64,000 nucleotides of DNA from positions 1,612,001 to 1,676,000 of the forward strand of contig NC_079883.1 of NCBI RefSeq assembly GCF_029227915.1, written 5' to 3'. The notes under the pieces are model-generated. The model was not told the origin of the DNA. It did no database searches and saw only the letters and a program-made list of their open reading frames with translations. This document shows positions 10,882 to 24,008 of this stretch, in pieces; positions within the stretch are counted from its first letter, which is position 1; each line of letters starts with the position of its first letter. This DNA is from Hydractinia symbiolongicarpus (lineage: Eukaryota; Cnidaria; Hydrozoa; Anthoathecata; Hydractiniidae). The translations under genes were made by a program, and so were the position numbers.

Positions 10882-12116
10882 ACGTTTAATCGCCGGCAAA
10901 CAAAAACCCGCGATTTCCCGTAAATCTCGGGTCTGGCCCGTATAGTCGAATGTATATAAAGAAAGTACCCAGAGAGTAAACTGATTACCCGAACGATTTT
11001 TCAAATTATTTTTGCACCACTAGAACGAATGAGACTTGTAGTTTTCAAAAATGTTTTCATTTTTGATGAGACGCTAAATAAATGAAGTTTAATAGCCGGC
11101 AAAATAAAACCTGCGATTTTCCGTAAATCCCGGACTCAACCCGTATAATCAAAAGTATACCAAGGAAGTACTCAGGGAGTAAACTCATTTCCCGAACGAT
11201 TTTTTAAATCATTTTTTCACCACTAAAACGCAAGAGACTTGTAGTTTTCAAAAGTGTTTTCATTTTCGATGAGACGCTGAATGAAAGAGGTTTAATCGCC
11301 GGCAAACGAAAACCCGCGATTTTCCGTAAATCCCGCCCTTGGCCCGTATAGTCGAATGTTTACAAAGAAAGTACCCTGTGAGTAAACTCATTTCCAGAAC
11401 GATTTTTTAAATTATCTTTTTACCACTAAAACGCATGAGACTTGTAGTTTTCAAAAATGTTTTCATTTTTGATGAGACGCTGAATAAAAGAAGTTTAATC
11501 GCCTGCAAACGAAAACCCGCGATTTCCCGTAAATGCCGGACTCGGCCCGTATAGTCAAAAGTTTACAAAGAAAGTACCCAGGGAGTAAACTCATTTCCCG
11601 AACGAATTTTTAAATTATTTTTTCATCACTAAAACGCATGAGACTTGTGGTTTTCAAAAATGTTTTCATTTTTGATGAGACGCTGAATAAAAAAAGTTTA
11701 ATCGCCGGCAAATGAGAACCCGCGATTTCCCATTAATCCCGGGCTTGGCCCGTATAGTCGATTGTATATAACCAAAGTACCAAGGGAGTAAACTGATTTC
11801 CCGAACGATTTCTCAAATTATATCTGCACGACTAGAACGAATGAGCCATATAGTTTTCAAAACTGTTTTTATTTATGATGAGACGCTGAATGAAAGACGT
11901 TTAATAGCCGGCAAACGAAAACCCGTGATTTTCCCTAAATCCTGGACTCAGCCCGTATAGTCAAAAGGATACAAAGAAAGTACTCAGGGAGTAAACTGAT
12001 TTCCCGAACGATTTTTTAAATCATTTTTTCACCACTAAAACGCAAGAGACTTGTAGTTTTCAAAAATGTTTTCATTTTTGATGAGACGCTGAATGAAGGA
12101 GGTTTAATAGTCGGCA
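10882..12116. repeat. 6-monomer linker segment, second copy
   Basis: Matches 2970-4204 at offset 7912, including the CTGATTACCCG, AATAAATGAAG and GCCATATAG variants. A private AAAATAAAACCTG replaces AAACTAAAACCTG. Confidence 0.85.
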
Positions 12117-13739
12117 AACGAAAACCCGCGATTTTCCCTAAATCTCGGACTCGGCCCGTATAGTCAAAAGTATACAAGGGAAGTACTCAGGGAGTAAACT
12201 CATTTCCGGAAAGATTTTTTAAATCATTTTTTCACCACTAAAACGCAAGAGACTTGTAGTTTTCAAAATTGTTCTCATTTTTGATGAGACGCTCAATGAA
12301 AGAGGTTTAATCGCCGGCAAACGAAAACCCGCGATTTCCCGTAAATCACGGGCTTGGCCCGTATAGTCGAATGTATACAAAGAAATTGCCCTGTGAGCAA
12401 ACTCATTTCCAGAACGATTTTTTAAATTACTTTTCACCACTAAAACGCATGAGACTTGTAGTTTTCAAAAGTGGCTTTATTTTTTATGAGACGCTGAATA
12501 AAAGAAGTTTAATCGCCGGCAAACGAAAACCCGCGTTTTCCCGCAAATCCCAGACTCGGCCCGTATAGTCAACAGTATACAAAGAAAGCACCCAGAGAGT
12601 AAACTCATTTCCCGAACGATTTTTTAAATTTTTTTTACACCACTAAAACACATGAGACTTGTAGTTTTCAAAAATGTATTCATTTTTGATGAGACGCTGA
12701 ATAAAAGACGTTCAATCGCCGGCAAACGAAAACCCGCGATTTCCCGTAAATCTTGGGCTTGACCCGTATAGTCGAATGTATATAACCAAAGTACCCAGGG
12801 AGTAAAGTGATTTCCCGAACGATTTCTCAAATTATTTCTGCACGACTAGAACGAATGAGCCTTAAAGTTTTCAAAAATGTTTTTATTTTTGATGAGACGC
12901 TGAATGAAAGACGTTTAATAGCCGTCAAACGAAAACCCGTGATTTTCTCTAAATCCTGGACTCAGCCCGTATAGTCAAAAGGATACAAAGAAAGTACTCA
13001 GGGAGTAAACTGATTTCCCGAACGATTTTTTAAATCGTTTTTTCACCACTACAACGCATGAGACTTGTAGTTTTCAAGAATGTTTTCATTTTTGATGAGA
13101 CGCTAAATAAAAGAAGTTTAATAGCCGGCAAACGAAAACCGGCGATTTTCCCTAAATCCCGGACTCGGCCCGTATAGTCAAAAGTATACCAAGGAAGTAC
13201 TCAGGGAGTAAACTCATTTCCCGAACGATTTTTTAAATCATTTTTTCACCACTAAAACGCAAGAGACTTGTAGTTTTCAAAAATGTTTTCATTTTTGATG
13301 AGACGCTGAATGAAGGAGGTTTAATTTCCGGCAAACCAAAACCTGCGATTTCCCGTAAATCACGGGCTTGGCCCGTATAGTCGAATGTATACAAAGAAAG
13401 TACACTGTGATTAAACTCATTTCCACAACGATTTTTCAAATTAATTCTGCACCACTAGAACGAAAGAGACTTGTAGTTTTCAAAAATGTTTTCATTTTTG
13501 ATCAGACGCTGAATAAAAGAAGTTTAGTCGCCGGCAAACGAAAACCCGCGATTTCCCATAAATCCCGGACTCGGCCCGTATAGTCAAAAGTATACAAAGG
13601 AAGTACTCAGGGAGTAAACTGATTTCCCAAACGACTTTTCAAATTATTTCTGCACCACTAGAACGAAAGAGACTAGTAGTTTTCAAAAATGTTTTCATTT
13701 TTGATACGACGCTGAATAAAAGAAGTTTAATAGCCGGCA
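12117..13739. repeat. 8-monomer higher-order repeat, copy in second block
   Basis: Descends from copy 1 (4205-5827): it shares AAATTGCCCTGTGAGCAAAC. It is followed directly by a segment descended from copy 3, with copy 2 missing between them. Confidence 0.9.
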
Positions 13740-14698
13740 AACGAAAACCCGCGATTTTCCCTAAATCCCGGACTCAGCCCGTATAGTCAAAAGTATACAA
13801 GGGAAGTACTCAGGGAGTAAACTCATTTCCGGAAAGATTTTTTAAATCATTTTTTCACCACTAAAACGCAAGAGACTTGTAGTTTTCAAAATTGTTCTCA
13901 TTTTTGATGAGACGCTCAATGAAAGAGGTTTAATCGCCGGCAAACGAAAACCCGCGATTTCCCGTAAATCACGGGCTTGGCCCGTATAGTCGAATGTATA
14001 CAAAGAAATTACCCTGTGAGTAAACTCATTTCCAGAACGATTTTTTAAATTACTTTTCACCACTAAAACGCATGAGACTTGTAGTTTTCAGAAGTGGCTT
14101 CATTTTTTATGAGACGCTGAATAAAAGAAGTTTAATCGCCGGCAAACGAAAACCCGCGTTTTCCCGCAAATCCCAGACTCGGCTCGTATAGTCAACAGTA
14201 TACAAAGAAAGAACCCAGAGAGTAAACTCATTTCCCGAACGATTTTTTAAATTTTTTTTACACCACTAAAACACATGAGACTTGTAGTTTTCAAAAATGT
14301 ATTCATTTTTGATGAGACGCTGAATAAAAGACGTTCAATCGCCGCAAACGAAAACCCGCCATTTCCCGTAAATCTTGGGCTTGACCCGTATAGTCGAATG
14401 TATATAACCAAAGTACCGAGGGAGTAAAGTGATTTCCCGAACGATTTCTCAAATTATTTCTGCACGACTAGAACGAATGAGCCTTATAGTTTTCAAAAAT
14501 GTTTTTATTTTTGATGAGACGCTGAATGAAAGACGTTTAATAGCCGTCAAACGAAAACCCGTGATTTCCTCTAAATCCTGGACTCAGCCCGTATAGTCAA
14601 AAGGATACAAAGAAAGTACTCAGGGAGTAAACTGATTTCCCGAACGATTTTTTAAATCGTATTTTCACCACTACAACGCATGAGACTTGTAGTTTTCA
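13740..14698. repeat. 8-monomer higher-order repeat, partial last copy
   Basis: About 4.7 monomers. It carries the CGGCTCGTATAG and GTACCGAGGGAG variants of copy 3 and then continues into sequence of the type at 6551, which copy 3 itself no longer has. One base is missing from the GCCGGC palindrome near 14343 (GCCGCAAACG). Confidence 0.87.
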
Positions 14699-15665
14699 AA
14701 AGTGGTTTCATTTTTGATGAGACGCTGAATAAAAGAAGTTTAATCGCCGGCGAACGAAAACCCGCGTTTTCCCGCAAATCCCAGACTCGGACCGTATAGT
14801 CAACAGTATACAAAGAAAGTACCCAGGGAGTAAACTTATTTCCCGAACGATTTTTTAAATTATTTTTACACCACTAAAACGCATGAGACTTGTAGTTTTC
14901 AAAAATGTATTTATTTTCGATGAGACGCTGAATAAAAGACGTTTAATCGCCGGCAAACGAAAACCCGCGATTTCCCGTAAATCCCGGGATTGGCCCGTAT
15001 AGTCGAATGTATATAAAGAAAGTACCCAGAGAGTAAACTGATTACCCGAACGATTTTTCAAATTATTTCTGCACCACTAGAACGAATGAGACTTGTAGTT
15101 TTCAAAAATGTTTTTATTTTCGATGAGACGCTGAATAAAAGAAGTTTAGTCGCCGGCAAACGAAAACCCGCGATTTCCCCTAAATCCCGGACTCGGCCCG
15201 TATAGTCAAAAGTATACAAAGGAAGTACTCAGGGAGTAAACTGATTTCCCGAACGACTTTTCAAATTATTTCTGCACCACTAGAACGAAAGAGACTTGTA
15301 GTTTTCAAAAATGTTTTCCTTTTTGATACGACGCTGAATAAAAGAAGTTTAATAGCCGGCAAACGAAAACCCGCGATTTTCCCTAAATCCCGGACTCAGC
15401 CCGTATAGTCAAAAGTATACAAGGGAAGTACTCAGGGAATAAACTCATTTCCGGAAAGATTTTTTAAATTACTTTTCACCACTAAAACGCATGAGACTTG
15501 TATTTTTCAAAAGTGGCTTCATTTTTTATGAGACGCTGAATAAAAGAAGTTTAATCGCCGGCAAACAAAAACCCGCGTTTTCCCGCAAATCCCAGACTCG
15601 GCCCGTATAGTCGAATGTATACAAAGAAAGTACCCTGTGAGTAAACTCCTTTCCCGAACGATTTT
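14699..15665. repeat. Satellite monomers, transition zone
   Basis: About five monomers of mixed left-end subtypes (GTGGTTTC tail; ATTACCCGAACG; TTAGTCGCCGGC; GATACGACGCTG; TTACTTTTCACC). Order differs from the preceding block, and no tandem copy abuts it. Nothing other than satellite is present. Confidence 0.85.
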
Positions 15666-16490
15666 TTAAATTTTTTTTACACCACTAAAACACATGAGAC
15701 TTGTAGTTTTCAAAAATGTATTCATTTTTGATGAGACGCTGAATAAAAGACGTTTAATCGCCGGCAAACGAAAACCCGCGATTTCCCGTAAATCTTGGGC
15801 TTGACCCGTATAGTCGAATGTATATAACCAAAGTACCCAGGGAGTAGAGTGATTTCCCGAACGATTTCTCAAATTATTTCTGCATGACTAGAACGAATGA
15901 GCCTTATAGTTTTCAAAAATGTTTTTATTTTTGATGAGACGCTGAATGAAAGACGTTTAATAGCCGTCAAACAAAAACCCGTGTTTTTCTCTAAATCCTG
16001 GACTTAGCCCGTATAGTCAAAAGGATACAAAGAAAGTACTCAGGAAGTAAACTGATTTCCCGAACGATTTTTTAAATCGTTTTTTCACCACTACAACGCA
16101 TGAGACTTGTAGTTTTCAAAAGTGGTTTCATTTTTGATGAGACGCTGAATAAAAGAAGTTTAATCGCCGGCGAACGAAAACCCGCGTTTTCCCGCAAGTC
16201 CCAGACTCGGACCGTATAGTCAACAGTATACAAAGAAAGTACCCAGGGAGTAAACTCATTTCCCGAACGATTTTTCAAATTATTTTTACACCACTAAAAC
16301 GCATGAGACTTGTAGTTTTCAAAAATGTTTTCATTTTTGATGAGACGCTGAATGAAAGAAGTTTAATCGCCGGCAAACGAAAACCCGCGATTTCCCGTAA
16401 ATCACGGGCTTGTCCCGTATAGTCGAATGTATATAAAGAAAGTACCCAGAGAGTAAACTGTTTTCCCGAACGATTTTTCAAATTATTTCT
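15666..16490. repeat. 4-monomer cassette, copy 1 of 3 (dispersed)
   Basis: The order ATGTATTC monomer, GAGCCTTATAG monomer, GTGGTTTC monomer, ATGTTTTC monomer is shared at offset 2838 (14 monomers) with 18504-19328 and again with about 22410-23200. Shared rare variants include CCCGTGTTTTTCTC and CCCGCAAGTCCCAG. Unlike the doublets it is separated from its copies by other monomers. Confidence 0.8.
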
Positions 16491-17085
16491 GCACCACTAG
16501 AACGAATGAGACTTGTAGTTTTCAAAAATGTTTTCATTTTTGATGAGACGCTAAATAAATGAAGTTTAATAGCCGGCAAACTGAAACCTGCGATTTTCCC
16601 TAAATCCCGGACTCAACCCGTATAGTCAAAAGTATACCAAGGAAGTACTTAGGGAGTAAACTCATTTCCCGAACGATTTTTTAAATCATTTTTTCACCAC
16701 TAAAACGCAAGAGACTTGTAGTTTTCAAAAGTGTTTTCATTTTTGATGAGACGCTCAATGAAAGAGGTTTAATCGCCGGCAAACGAAAACCCGCGATTTC
16801 CCGTAAATCACGGGCTTGGCCCGTATAGTTGAATGTATACAAAGAAATTACCCTGTGAGTAAACTCATTTCAAGAACGATTTTTTAAATTACTTTTCACC
16901 ACTAAAACGCATGAGACTTGTAGTTTTCAAAAGTGGCTTCATTTTTTATGAGACGCTGAATAAAAGAAGTTTAATCGCCGGCAAACAAAAACCCGCGTTT
17001 TCCCGCAAATCCCAGACTCGGCCCGTATAGTCGAATGTATACAAAGAAAGTACCCTGTGAGTAAACTCCTTTCCCGAACGATTTT
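16275..17085. repeat. 4-monomer doublet, copy 1
   Basis: An 811-bp unit that matches 17086-17900. Shared variants are CGGGCTTGTCCCG, CTGTTTTCCCG, AATAAATGAAG with CAAACTGAAACC, and GCTCAATGAAAGAGG. It overlaps the end of the preceding dispersed cassette. Confidence 0.82.
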
Positions 17086-17900
17086 TTAAATTTTTTTTAC
17101 ACCACTAAAACGCATGAGACTTGTAGTTTTCAAAAATGTTTTCATTTTTGATGAGACGCTGAATGAAAGAAGTTTAATCGCCGGCAAACGAAAACCCGCG
17201 ATTTCCCGTAAATCACGGGCTTGTCCCGTATAGTCGAATGTATATAAAGAAAGTACCCAAAGAGTAAACTGTTTTCCCGAACGATTTTTCAAATTATTTC
17301 TGCACCACTAGAACGAATGAGACTTGTAGTTTTCAAAAATGTTTTCATTTTTGATGAGACGCTAAATAAATGAAGTTTAATAGCCGGCAAACTGAAACCT
17401 GCGATTTTCCCTAAATCCCGGACTCAACCCGTATAGTCAAAAGTATACCAAGGAAGTACTCAGGGAGTAAACTCATTTCCCGAACGATTTTTTAAATCAT
17501 TTTTTCACCACTAAAACGCAAGAGACTTGTAGTTTTTAAAAGTATTTTCATTTTTGTTGAGACGCTCAATGAAAGAGGTTTAATCGCCGGCAAACGAAAA
17601 CCCGCGATTTCCCGTAAATCACGGGCTTGGCCCGTATAGTCGAATGTATACAAAGAAATTACCCTGTGAGTAAACTCATTTCCAGAACGATTTTTTAAAT
17701 TACTTTTCACCACTAAAACGCATGAGACTTGTAGTTTTCAAAAGTGGCTTCATTTTTTATGAGACGCTGAATAAAAGAAGTTTAATCGCCGGCAAACGAA
17801 AACCCGCGTTTTCCCGCAAATCCCAGACTCGGCCCGTATAGTCAACAGTATACAAAGAAAGCACCCAGAGAGTAAACTCATTTCCCGAACGATTTTTTAA
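17086..17900. repeat. 4-monomer doublet, copy 2
   Basis: Second copy of the 811-bp unit. Private changes include AGTTTTTAAAAGTATTTTC and GTTGAGACGCTC near 17530-17560; the AGTATTTTC change recurs at 19770. Confidence 0.82.
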
Positions 17901-20724
17901 ATTTTTTTTACACCACTGAAACGCATGAGACTTGTAGTTTTCAAAAATGTATTCATTTTTGATGAGACGCTGAATGAAAGACGTTTAATAGCCGGCAAAC
18001 GAAAACCCGTGATTTTCCCTAAATCCTGGACTCAGCCCGTATAGTCAAAAGGATACAAAGAAAGTACTCAGGGAGTAAACTGATTTCCCGAACGATTTTT
18101 TAAATCATTTTTTCACCACTAAAACGCAAGAGACTTGTAGTTTTCAAAATTGTTTTCATTTTTGATGAGACGCTCAATGAAAGAGGTTTAATCGCCGGCA
18201 AACGAAAACCCGCGATTTCCCGTAAATCACGGCCTTGGCCCGTATAGTTGAATGTATACAAAGAAAATACCCTGTGAGTAAACTCATTTCCAGAACGATT
18301 TTTTAAATTACTTTTCACCACTAAAACGCATGAGACTTGTAGTTTTCAAAAGTGGCTTCATTTTTTATGAGACGCTGAATAAAAGAAGTTTAATCGCCGG
18401 CAAACAAAAACCCGCGTTTTCCCGCAAATCCCAGACTCGGCCCGTATAGTCGAATGTATACAAAGAAAGTACCCTGTGAGTAAACTCATTTCCAGAACGA
18501 TTTTTTAAATTTTTTTACACCACTAAAACACATGAGACTTGTAGTTTTCAAAAATGTATTCATTTTTGATGAGACGCTGAATAAAAGACGTTTAATCGCC
18601 GGCAAACGAAAACCCGCGATTTCCCGTAAATCTTGGGCTTGACCCGTATAGTCGAATGTATATAACCAAAGTACCCAGGGAGTAAAGTGATTTCCCGAAC
18701 GATTTCTCAAATTAATTCTGCATGACTAGAACGAATGAGCCTTATAGTTTTCAAAAATGTTTTTATTTTTGATGAGACGCTGAATGAAAGACGTTTAATA
18801 GCCGTCAAACGAAAACCCGTGTTTTTCTCTAAATCCTGGACTCAGCCCGTATAGTCAAAAGGATACAAAGAAAGTACTCAGGAAGTAAACTGATTTCCCG
18901 AACGATTTTTTAAATCGTTTTTTCACCACTACAACGCATGAGACTTGTAGTTTTCAAAAGTGGTTTCATTTTTGATGAGACGCTGAATAAAAGAAGTTTA
19001 ATCGCCGGCGAACGAAAACCCGCGTTTTCCCGCAAGTCCCAGACTCGGACCGTATAGTCAACAGTATACAAAGAAAGTACCCAGGGAGTAAACTCATTTC
19101 CCGAACGATTTTTTAAATTATTTTTACCCACTAAAACGCATGAGACTTGTAGTTTTCAAAAATGTTTTCATTTTTGATGAGACGCTGAATGAAAGAAGTT
19201 TAATCGCCGGCAAACGAAAACCCGCGATTTCCCGTAAATCACGGGCTTGTCCCGTATAGTCGAATGTATATAAAGAAAGTACCCAGAGATTAAACTGTTT
19301 TCCCGAACGATTTTTCAAATTATTTCTGCACCACTAGAACGAATGAGCCATATAGTTTTCAAAAATGTTTTTATTTTTGATGAGACGCTGAATAAAAGAA
19401 GTTTAGTCGCCGGCAAACGAAAACCCGCGATTTCCCCTAAGTCCCGGACTCGGCCCGTATAGTCAAAAGTATACAAAGGAAGTACTCAGGGAGTAAACTG
19501 ATTTCCCGAACGACTTTTCAAATTATTTCTGCACCACTAGAACAAAAGAGACTTGTAGTTTTCAAAAATGTTTTCATTTTTGATACGACGCTGAATAAAA
19601 GAAGTTTAATAGCCGGCAAACGAAAACCCGCGATTTTCCCTAAATCCCGGACTCGGCCCGTATAGTCAAAAGTATTCAAGGGAAGTACTCAGGGAGTAAA
19701 CTCATTTCCGGAAAGATTTTTTAAATCATTTTTTCACCACTAAAACGCAAGAGACTTGTAGTTTTCAAAAGTATTTTCATTTTTGTTGAGACGCTCAATG
19801 AAAGAGGTTTAATCGCCGGCAAACGAAAACCTGGGATTTCCCGTAAATCACGGGCTTGGCCCGTATAGTCGAATGTATACAAAGAAATTACCCTGTGAGT
19901 AAACTCATTTCCAGAACGATTTTTTAAATTACTTTTCACCACTAAAACGCATGAGACTTGTAGTTTTCAAAAGTGGCTTCATTTTTTATGAGACGCTGAA
20001 TAAAATAAGTTTAATCGCCGGCAAACGAAAACCCGCGTTTTCCCGCAAATCCCAGACTCGGCCCGTATAGTCAACAGTATACAAAGAAAGCACCCAGAGA
20101 GTAAACTCATTTCCCGAACGATTTTTTAAATTTTCTTTACACCACTAAAACGCAAGAGACTTGTAGTTTTCAAAAATGTTTTCATTTTTGATGAGACGCT
20201 GAATGAAAGAGGTTTAATTGCCGGCAAACCAAAACCCGCGATTTCCCATAAATCACGGGCTTCGCCCGTATAGTCGAATGTATACAAAGAAAGTACACTG
20301 TGAGTAAACTCATTTCCAGAACGATTTTTCAAATTATTTCTGCACCACTAGAACGAAAGAGACTTTTAGTTTTCAAAAATGTTTTCATTTTTGATCAGAC
20401 GCTGAATAAAAGAATTTTAGTCGCCGGCAAACAAAAACCCGCGATTTCCCGTAAATCACGGGCTTGGCCCGTATAGTCGAATGTATACAAAGAAATTACC
20501 CTGTGAGTAAACTCATTTCCAGAACGATTTTTTAAATTACTTTTCACCACTAAAACGCATGAGACTTGTAGTTTTCAAAAGTGGCTTCATTTTTTATGAG
20601 ACGCTGAATAAAAGAAGCTTAATCTCCGGCAAACGAAAACCCGCGTTTTCCCGCAAATCCCAGACTCGGCCCGTATAGTCGAATGTATACAAAGAAAGTA
20701 CCCTGTGAGTAAACTCATTTCCCG
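17901..20724. repeat. Shuffled left-type monomers including cassette copy 2
   Basis: About fourteen monomers. 18556-19594 is repeated at 22410-23450 (offset about 3855, 19 monomers) and its left part also at 15720-16490. Parts of 19.7-20.1 kb repeat 17.5-17.9 kb at 11 monomers. One base is lost in TTTTTACCCACTAAAAC near 19125. No non-satellite sequence was seen. Confidence 0.8.
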
Positions 20725-21333
20725 AGCGATTTTTTAAATTTTTTTTACACCACTAAAACTCATGAGACTTGTAGTTTTCAAAAATGTATTCATTTTTGAT
20801 GAGACGCTGAATAAAAGACGTTTAATTGCCGGCAAACGAAAACTCGCGATTTCCCGTAAATCTTGGGCTTGACCCGTATAGTCGAATGTATATAACCAAA
20901 GTACCCAGGGAGTAAAGTGATTTCCCGAACGATTTCTCAAATTATTTCTGCACGACTAGAACGAATGAGCCCTATAGTTTTTAAAAATGTTTTTATTTTT
21001 GATGAGACGCTGAATGAAAGACGTTTAATAGCCGTCAAACGAAAACACGTGATTTTCTCTAAATCCTGGACTCAGCCCGTATAGTCAAAAGGATACAAAG
21101 AAAGTACTCAGGAAGTAAACTGATTTCCCGAACGATTTTTTAAATCGTTTTTTCACCACCACAACGCATGAGACTTGTAGTTTTCAAAAGTGGTTTCATT
21201 TTTGATGAGACGCTGAATAAAAGAAGTTTAATCGCCGGCGAACGAAAACCCGCGTTTTCCCGCAAATCCCAGACTCGGACCGTATAGTCAACAGTATACA
21301 AAGAAAGTACCCAGGGAGTAAACTCATTTCCCG
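20725..21333. repeat. 3-monomer doublet, copy 1
   Basis: A 609-bp unit marked by CCCGAGCGATTT, ACTAAAACTCATG, GAGCCCTATAG, AAACACGTGATTTTC and CACCACCACAACGC. It is repeated immediately to the right, and related three-monomer groups lie at 24.38 and 25.39 kb. Confidence 0.88.
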
Positions 21334-21940
21334 AGCGATTTTTTAAAATTTTTTTACACCACTAAAACTCATGAGACTTGTAGTTTTCAAAAATGTATTC
21401 ATTTTTGATGAGACGCTGAATAAGAGACGTTTAATTGCCGGCAAACGAAAACTCGCGATTTCCCGTAAATCTTGGGCTTGACCCGTATAGTCGAATGTAT
21501 ATAACCAAAGTACCCAGGGAGTAAAGTGATTTCCCGAACGATTTCTCAAATTATTTCTGCACGACTAGAACGAATGAGCCCTATAGTTTTTAAAAATGTT
21601 TTTATTTTTGATGAGACGCTGAATGAAAGACGTTTAATAGCCGTCAAACGAAAACACGTGATTTTCTCTAAATCCTGGACTCAGCCCGTATAGTCAAAAG
21701 GATACAAAGAAAGTACTCAGGAAGTAAACTGATTTCCCGAACGATTTTTTAAATCGTTTTTTCACCACCACAACGCATGAGACTTGTAGTTTTCAAAAGT
21801 GGTTTCATTTTTGATGAGACGCTGAATAAAAGAAGTTTAATCGCCGGCGAACGAAAACCCGCGTTTTCCCGCAAATCCCAGACTCGGACCGTATAGTCAA
21901 CAGTATACAAAGAAAGTACCCAGGGAGTAAACTCATTTCC
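21334..21940. repeat. 3-monomer doublet, copy 2
   Basis: Abutting second copy of the 609-bp unit. One seen difference is AATAAGAGACG in place of AATAAAAGACG. The stretch from here to about 22409 recurs at 25402-26462 (offset 4059, 20 monomers). Confidence 0.88.
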
Positions 21941-24008
21941 CGAACGATTTTTTAAATTATTTTTACACCACTAAAACGCATGAGACTTGTAGTTTTCAAA
22001 AAGGTATTTATTTTCGATGAGACGCTGAATAAAAGACGTTTAATCGCCGGCAAACGAAAACCCGCGATTTCCCGTAAATCCCGGGCTTGGCCCGTATAGT
22101 CGAATGTATATAAAGAAAGTACCCAGAGAGTAAACTGATTACCCGAACGATTTTTCAAATTATTTCTGCACCACTAGAACGAATGAGACTTGTAGTTTTC
22201 AAAAATGTTTTCATTTTTGATGAGACGCTAAATAAATGAAGTTTAATAGCCGGCAAACTGAAACCTGCGATTTTCCCTAAATCCCGGACTCAACCCGTAT
22301 AGTCAAAAGTATACCAAGGAAGTACTCAGGGAGTAAACTCATTTCCCGAACGATTTTTTAAATCATTTTTTCACCACTAAAACGCAAGAGACTTGTAGTT
22401 TTCAAAAATGTATTCATTTTTGATGAGACGCTGAATAAAAGACGTTTAATCGCCGGCAAACGAAAACCCGCGATTTCCCGTAAATCTTGGGCTTGACCCG
22501 TATAGTCGAATGTATATAACCAAAGTACCCAGGGAGTAAAGTGATTTCCCGAACGATTTCTCAAATTATTTCTGCATGACTAGAACGAATGAGCCTTATA
22601 GTTTTCAAAAATGTTTTTATTTTTGACGAGACGCTGAATGAAAGACGTTTAATAGCCGTCAAACGAAAACCCGTGTTTTTCTCTAAATCCTGGACTCAGC
22701 ACGTATAGTCAAAAGGATACAAAGAAAGTACTCAGGAAGTAAACTGATTTCCCGAACGATTTTTTAAATCGTTTTTTCACCACTACAACGCATGAGACTT
22801 GTAGTTTTCAAAAGTGGTTTCATTTTTGATGAGACGCTGAATAAAAGAAGTTTAATCGCCGGCGAACGAAAACACGCGTTTTCCCGCAAGTCCCAGACTC
22901 GGACCGTATAGTCAACAGTATACAAAGAAAGTACCCAGGGAGTAAACTAATTTCCCGAACGATTTTTTAAATTATTTTTACACCACTAAAACGCATGAGA
23001 CTTGTAGTTTTCAAAAATGTTTTCATTTTTGATGAGACGCTGAATGAAAGAAGTTTAATCGCCGGCAAACGAAAACCCGCGATTTCCCGTAAATCACGGG
23101 CTTGTCCCGTATAGTCGAATGTATATAAAGAAAGTACCCAGAGAGTAAACTGTTTTCCCGAACGATTTTTCAAATTATTTCTGCACGACTAGAACGAATG
23201 AGCCTTATAGTTTTCAAAAATGTTTTTATTTTTGATGAGACGCTGAATAAAAGAAGTTTAGTCGCCGGCAAACGAAAACCCGCGATTTCCCCTAAGTCCC
23301 GGACTCGGCCCGTATAGTCAAAAGTATACAAAGGAAGTACTCAGGGAGTAAACTGATTTCCCGAACGACTTTTCAAATTATTTCTGCACCACTAGAACGA
23401 AAGAGACTTGTAGTTTTCAAAAATGTTTTCATTTTTGATACGACGCTGAATGAAAGAGGTTTAATTGCCGGCAAACCAAAACCCGCGATTTCCCATAAAT
23501 CACGGGCTTCGCCCGTATAGTCGAATGTATACAAAGAAAGTACACTGTGAGTAAACTCATTTCCAGAACGATTTTTCAAATTATTTCTGCACCACTAGAA
23601 CGAAAGAGACTTGTAGTTTTCAAAAATGTTTTCATTTTTGATCAGACGCTGAATAAAAGAATTTTAGTCGCCGGCAAACAAAAACCCGCGATTTCCCCTA
23701 AATCCCGGACTCGGCCCGTATAGTCAAAAGTATACAAAAGAAGTACTCAGGGAGTAAACTCATTTCCCGAACGACTTTTCAAATTATTTCTGCACTACTA
23801 GAACGAAAGAGACTTGTAGTTTTCAAAAATGTTTTCATTTTTTGATACGACGCTGAATAAAAGAAGTTTAATAGCCGGCAAACGAAAACCCGCGATTTTC
23901 CCTAAATCCCGGACTCGGCCCGTATAGTCAAAAGTATACAAAGGAAGTACTCAGGAAGTAAACTCATTTCCGGAAAGATTTTTTAAATCATTTTTTCACC
24001 ACTAAAAC
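21941..24008. repeat. Shuffled left-type monomers including cassette copy 3
   Basis: About ten monomers. 21952-22409 recurs at 26011-26462; 22410-23450 recurs at 18556-19594; 23453-23680 resembles 20205-20430. The switch near 22409 from one match to another lies in the dyad: the head has CGCAAGAGAC and the tail has ATGTATTC. One monomer has an extra T (TTTTTTGATACG near 23841). Confidence 0.8.

Larger units (their letters stand above)
8178..14698. repeat. 39-monomer block, second copy (one 8-monomer unit short)
   Basis: Matches the region from 262 onward at an offset of 7912, which is 39 monomers. Near 13740 the offset drops to 6289, a difference of exactly 1623, so this copy lacks one 8-monomer unit. 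Observed differences from the first copy include GTATAATCGAATG at 9522, GATGATACGCTGAATGAAAG at 10052, and CCCAAACGAC at 13626. Homology ends near 14698, where CAAGAATG is replaced by CAAAAGTGG inside the dyad. Confidence 0.9.
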
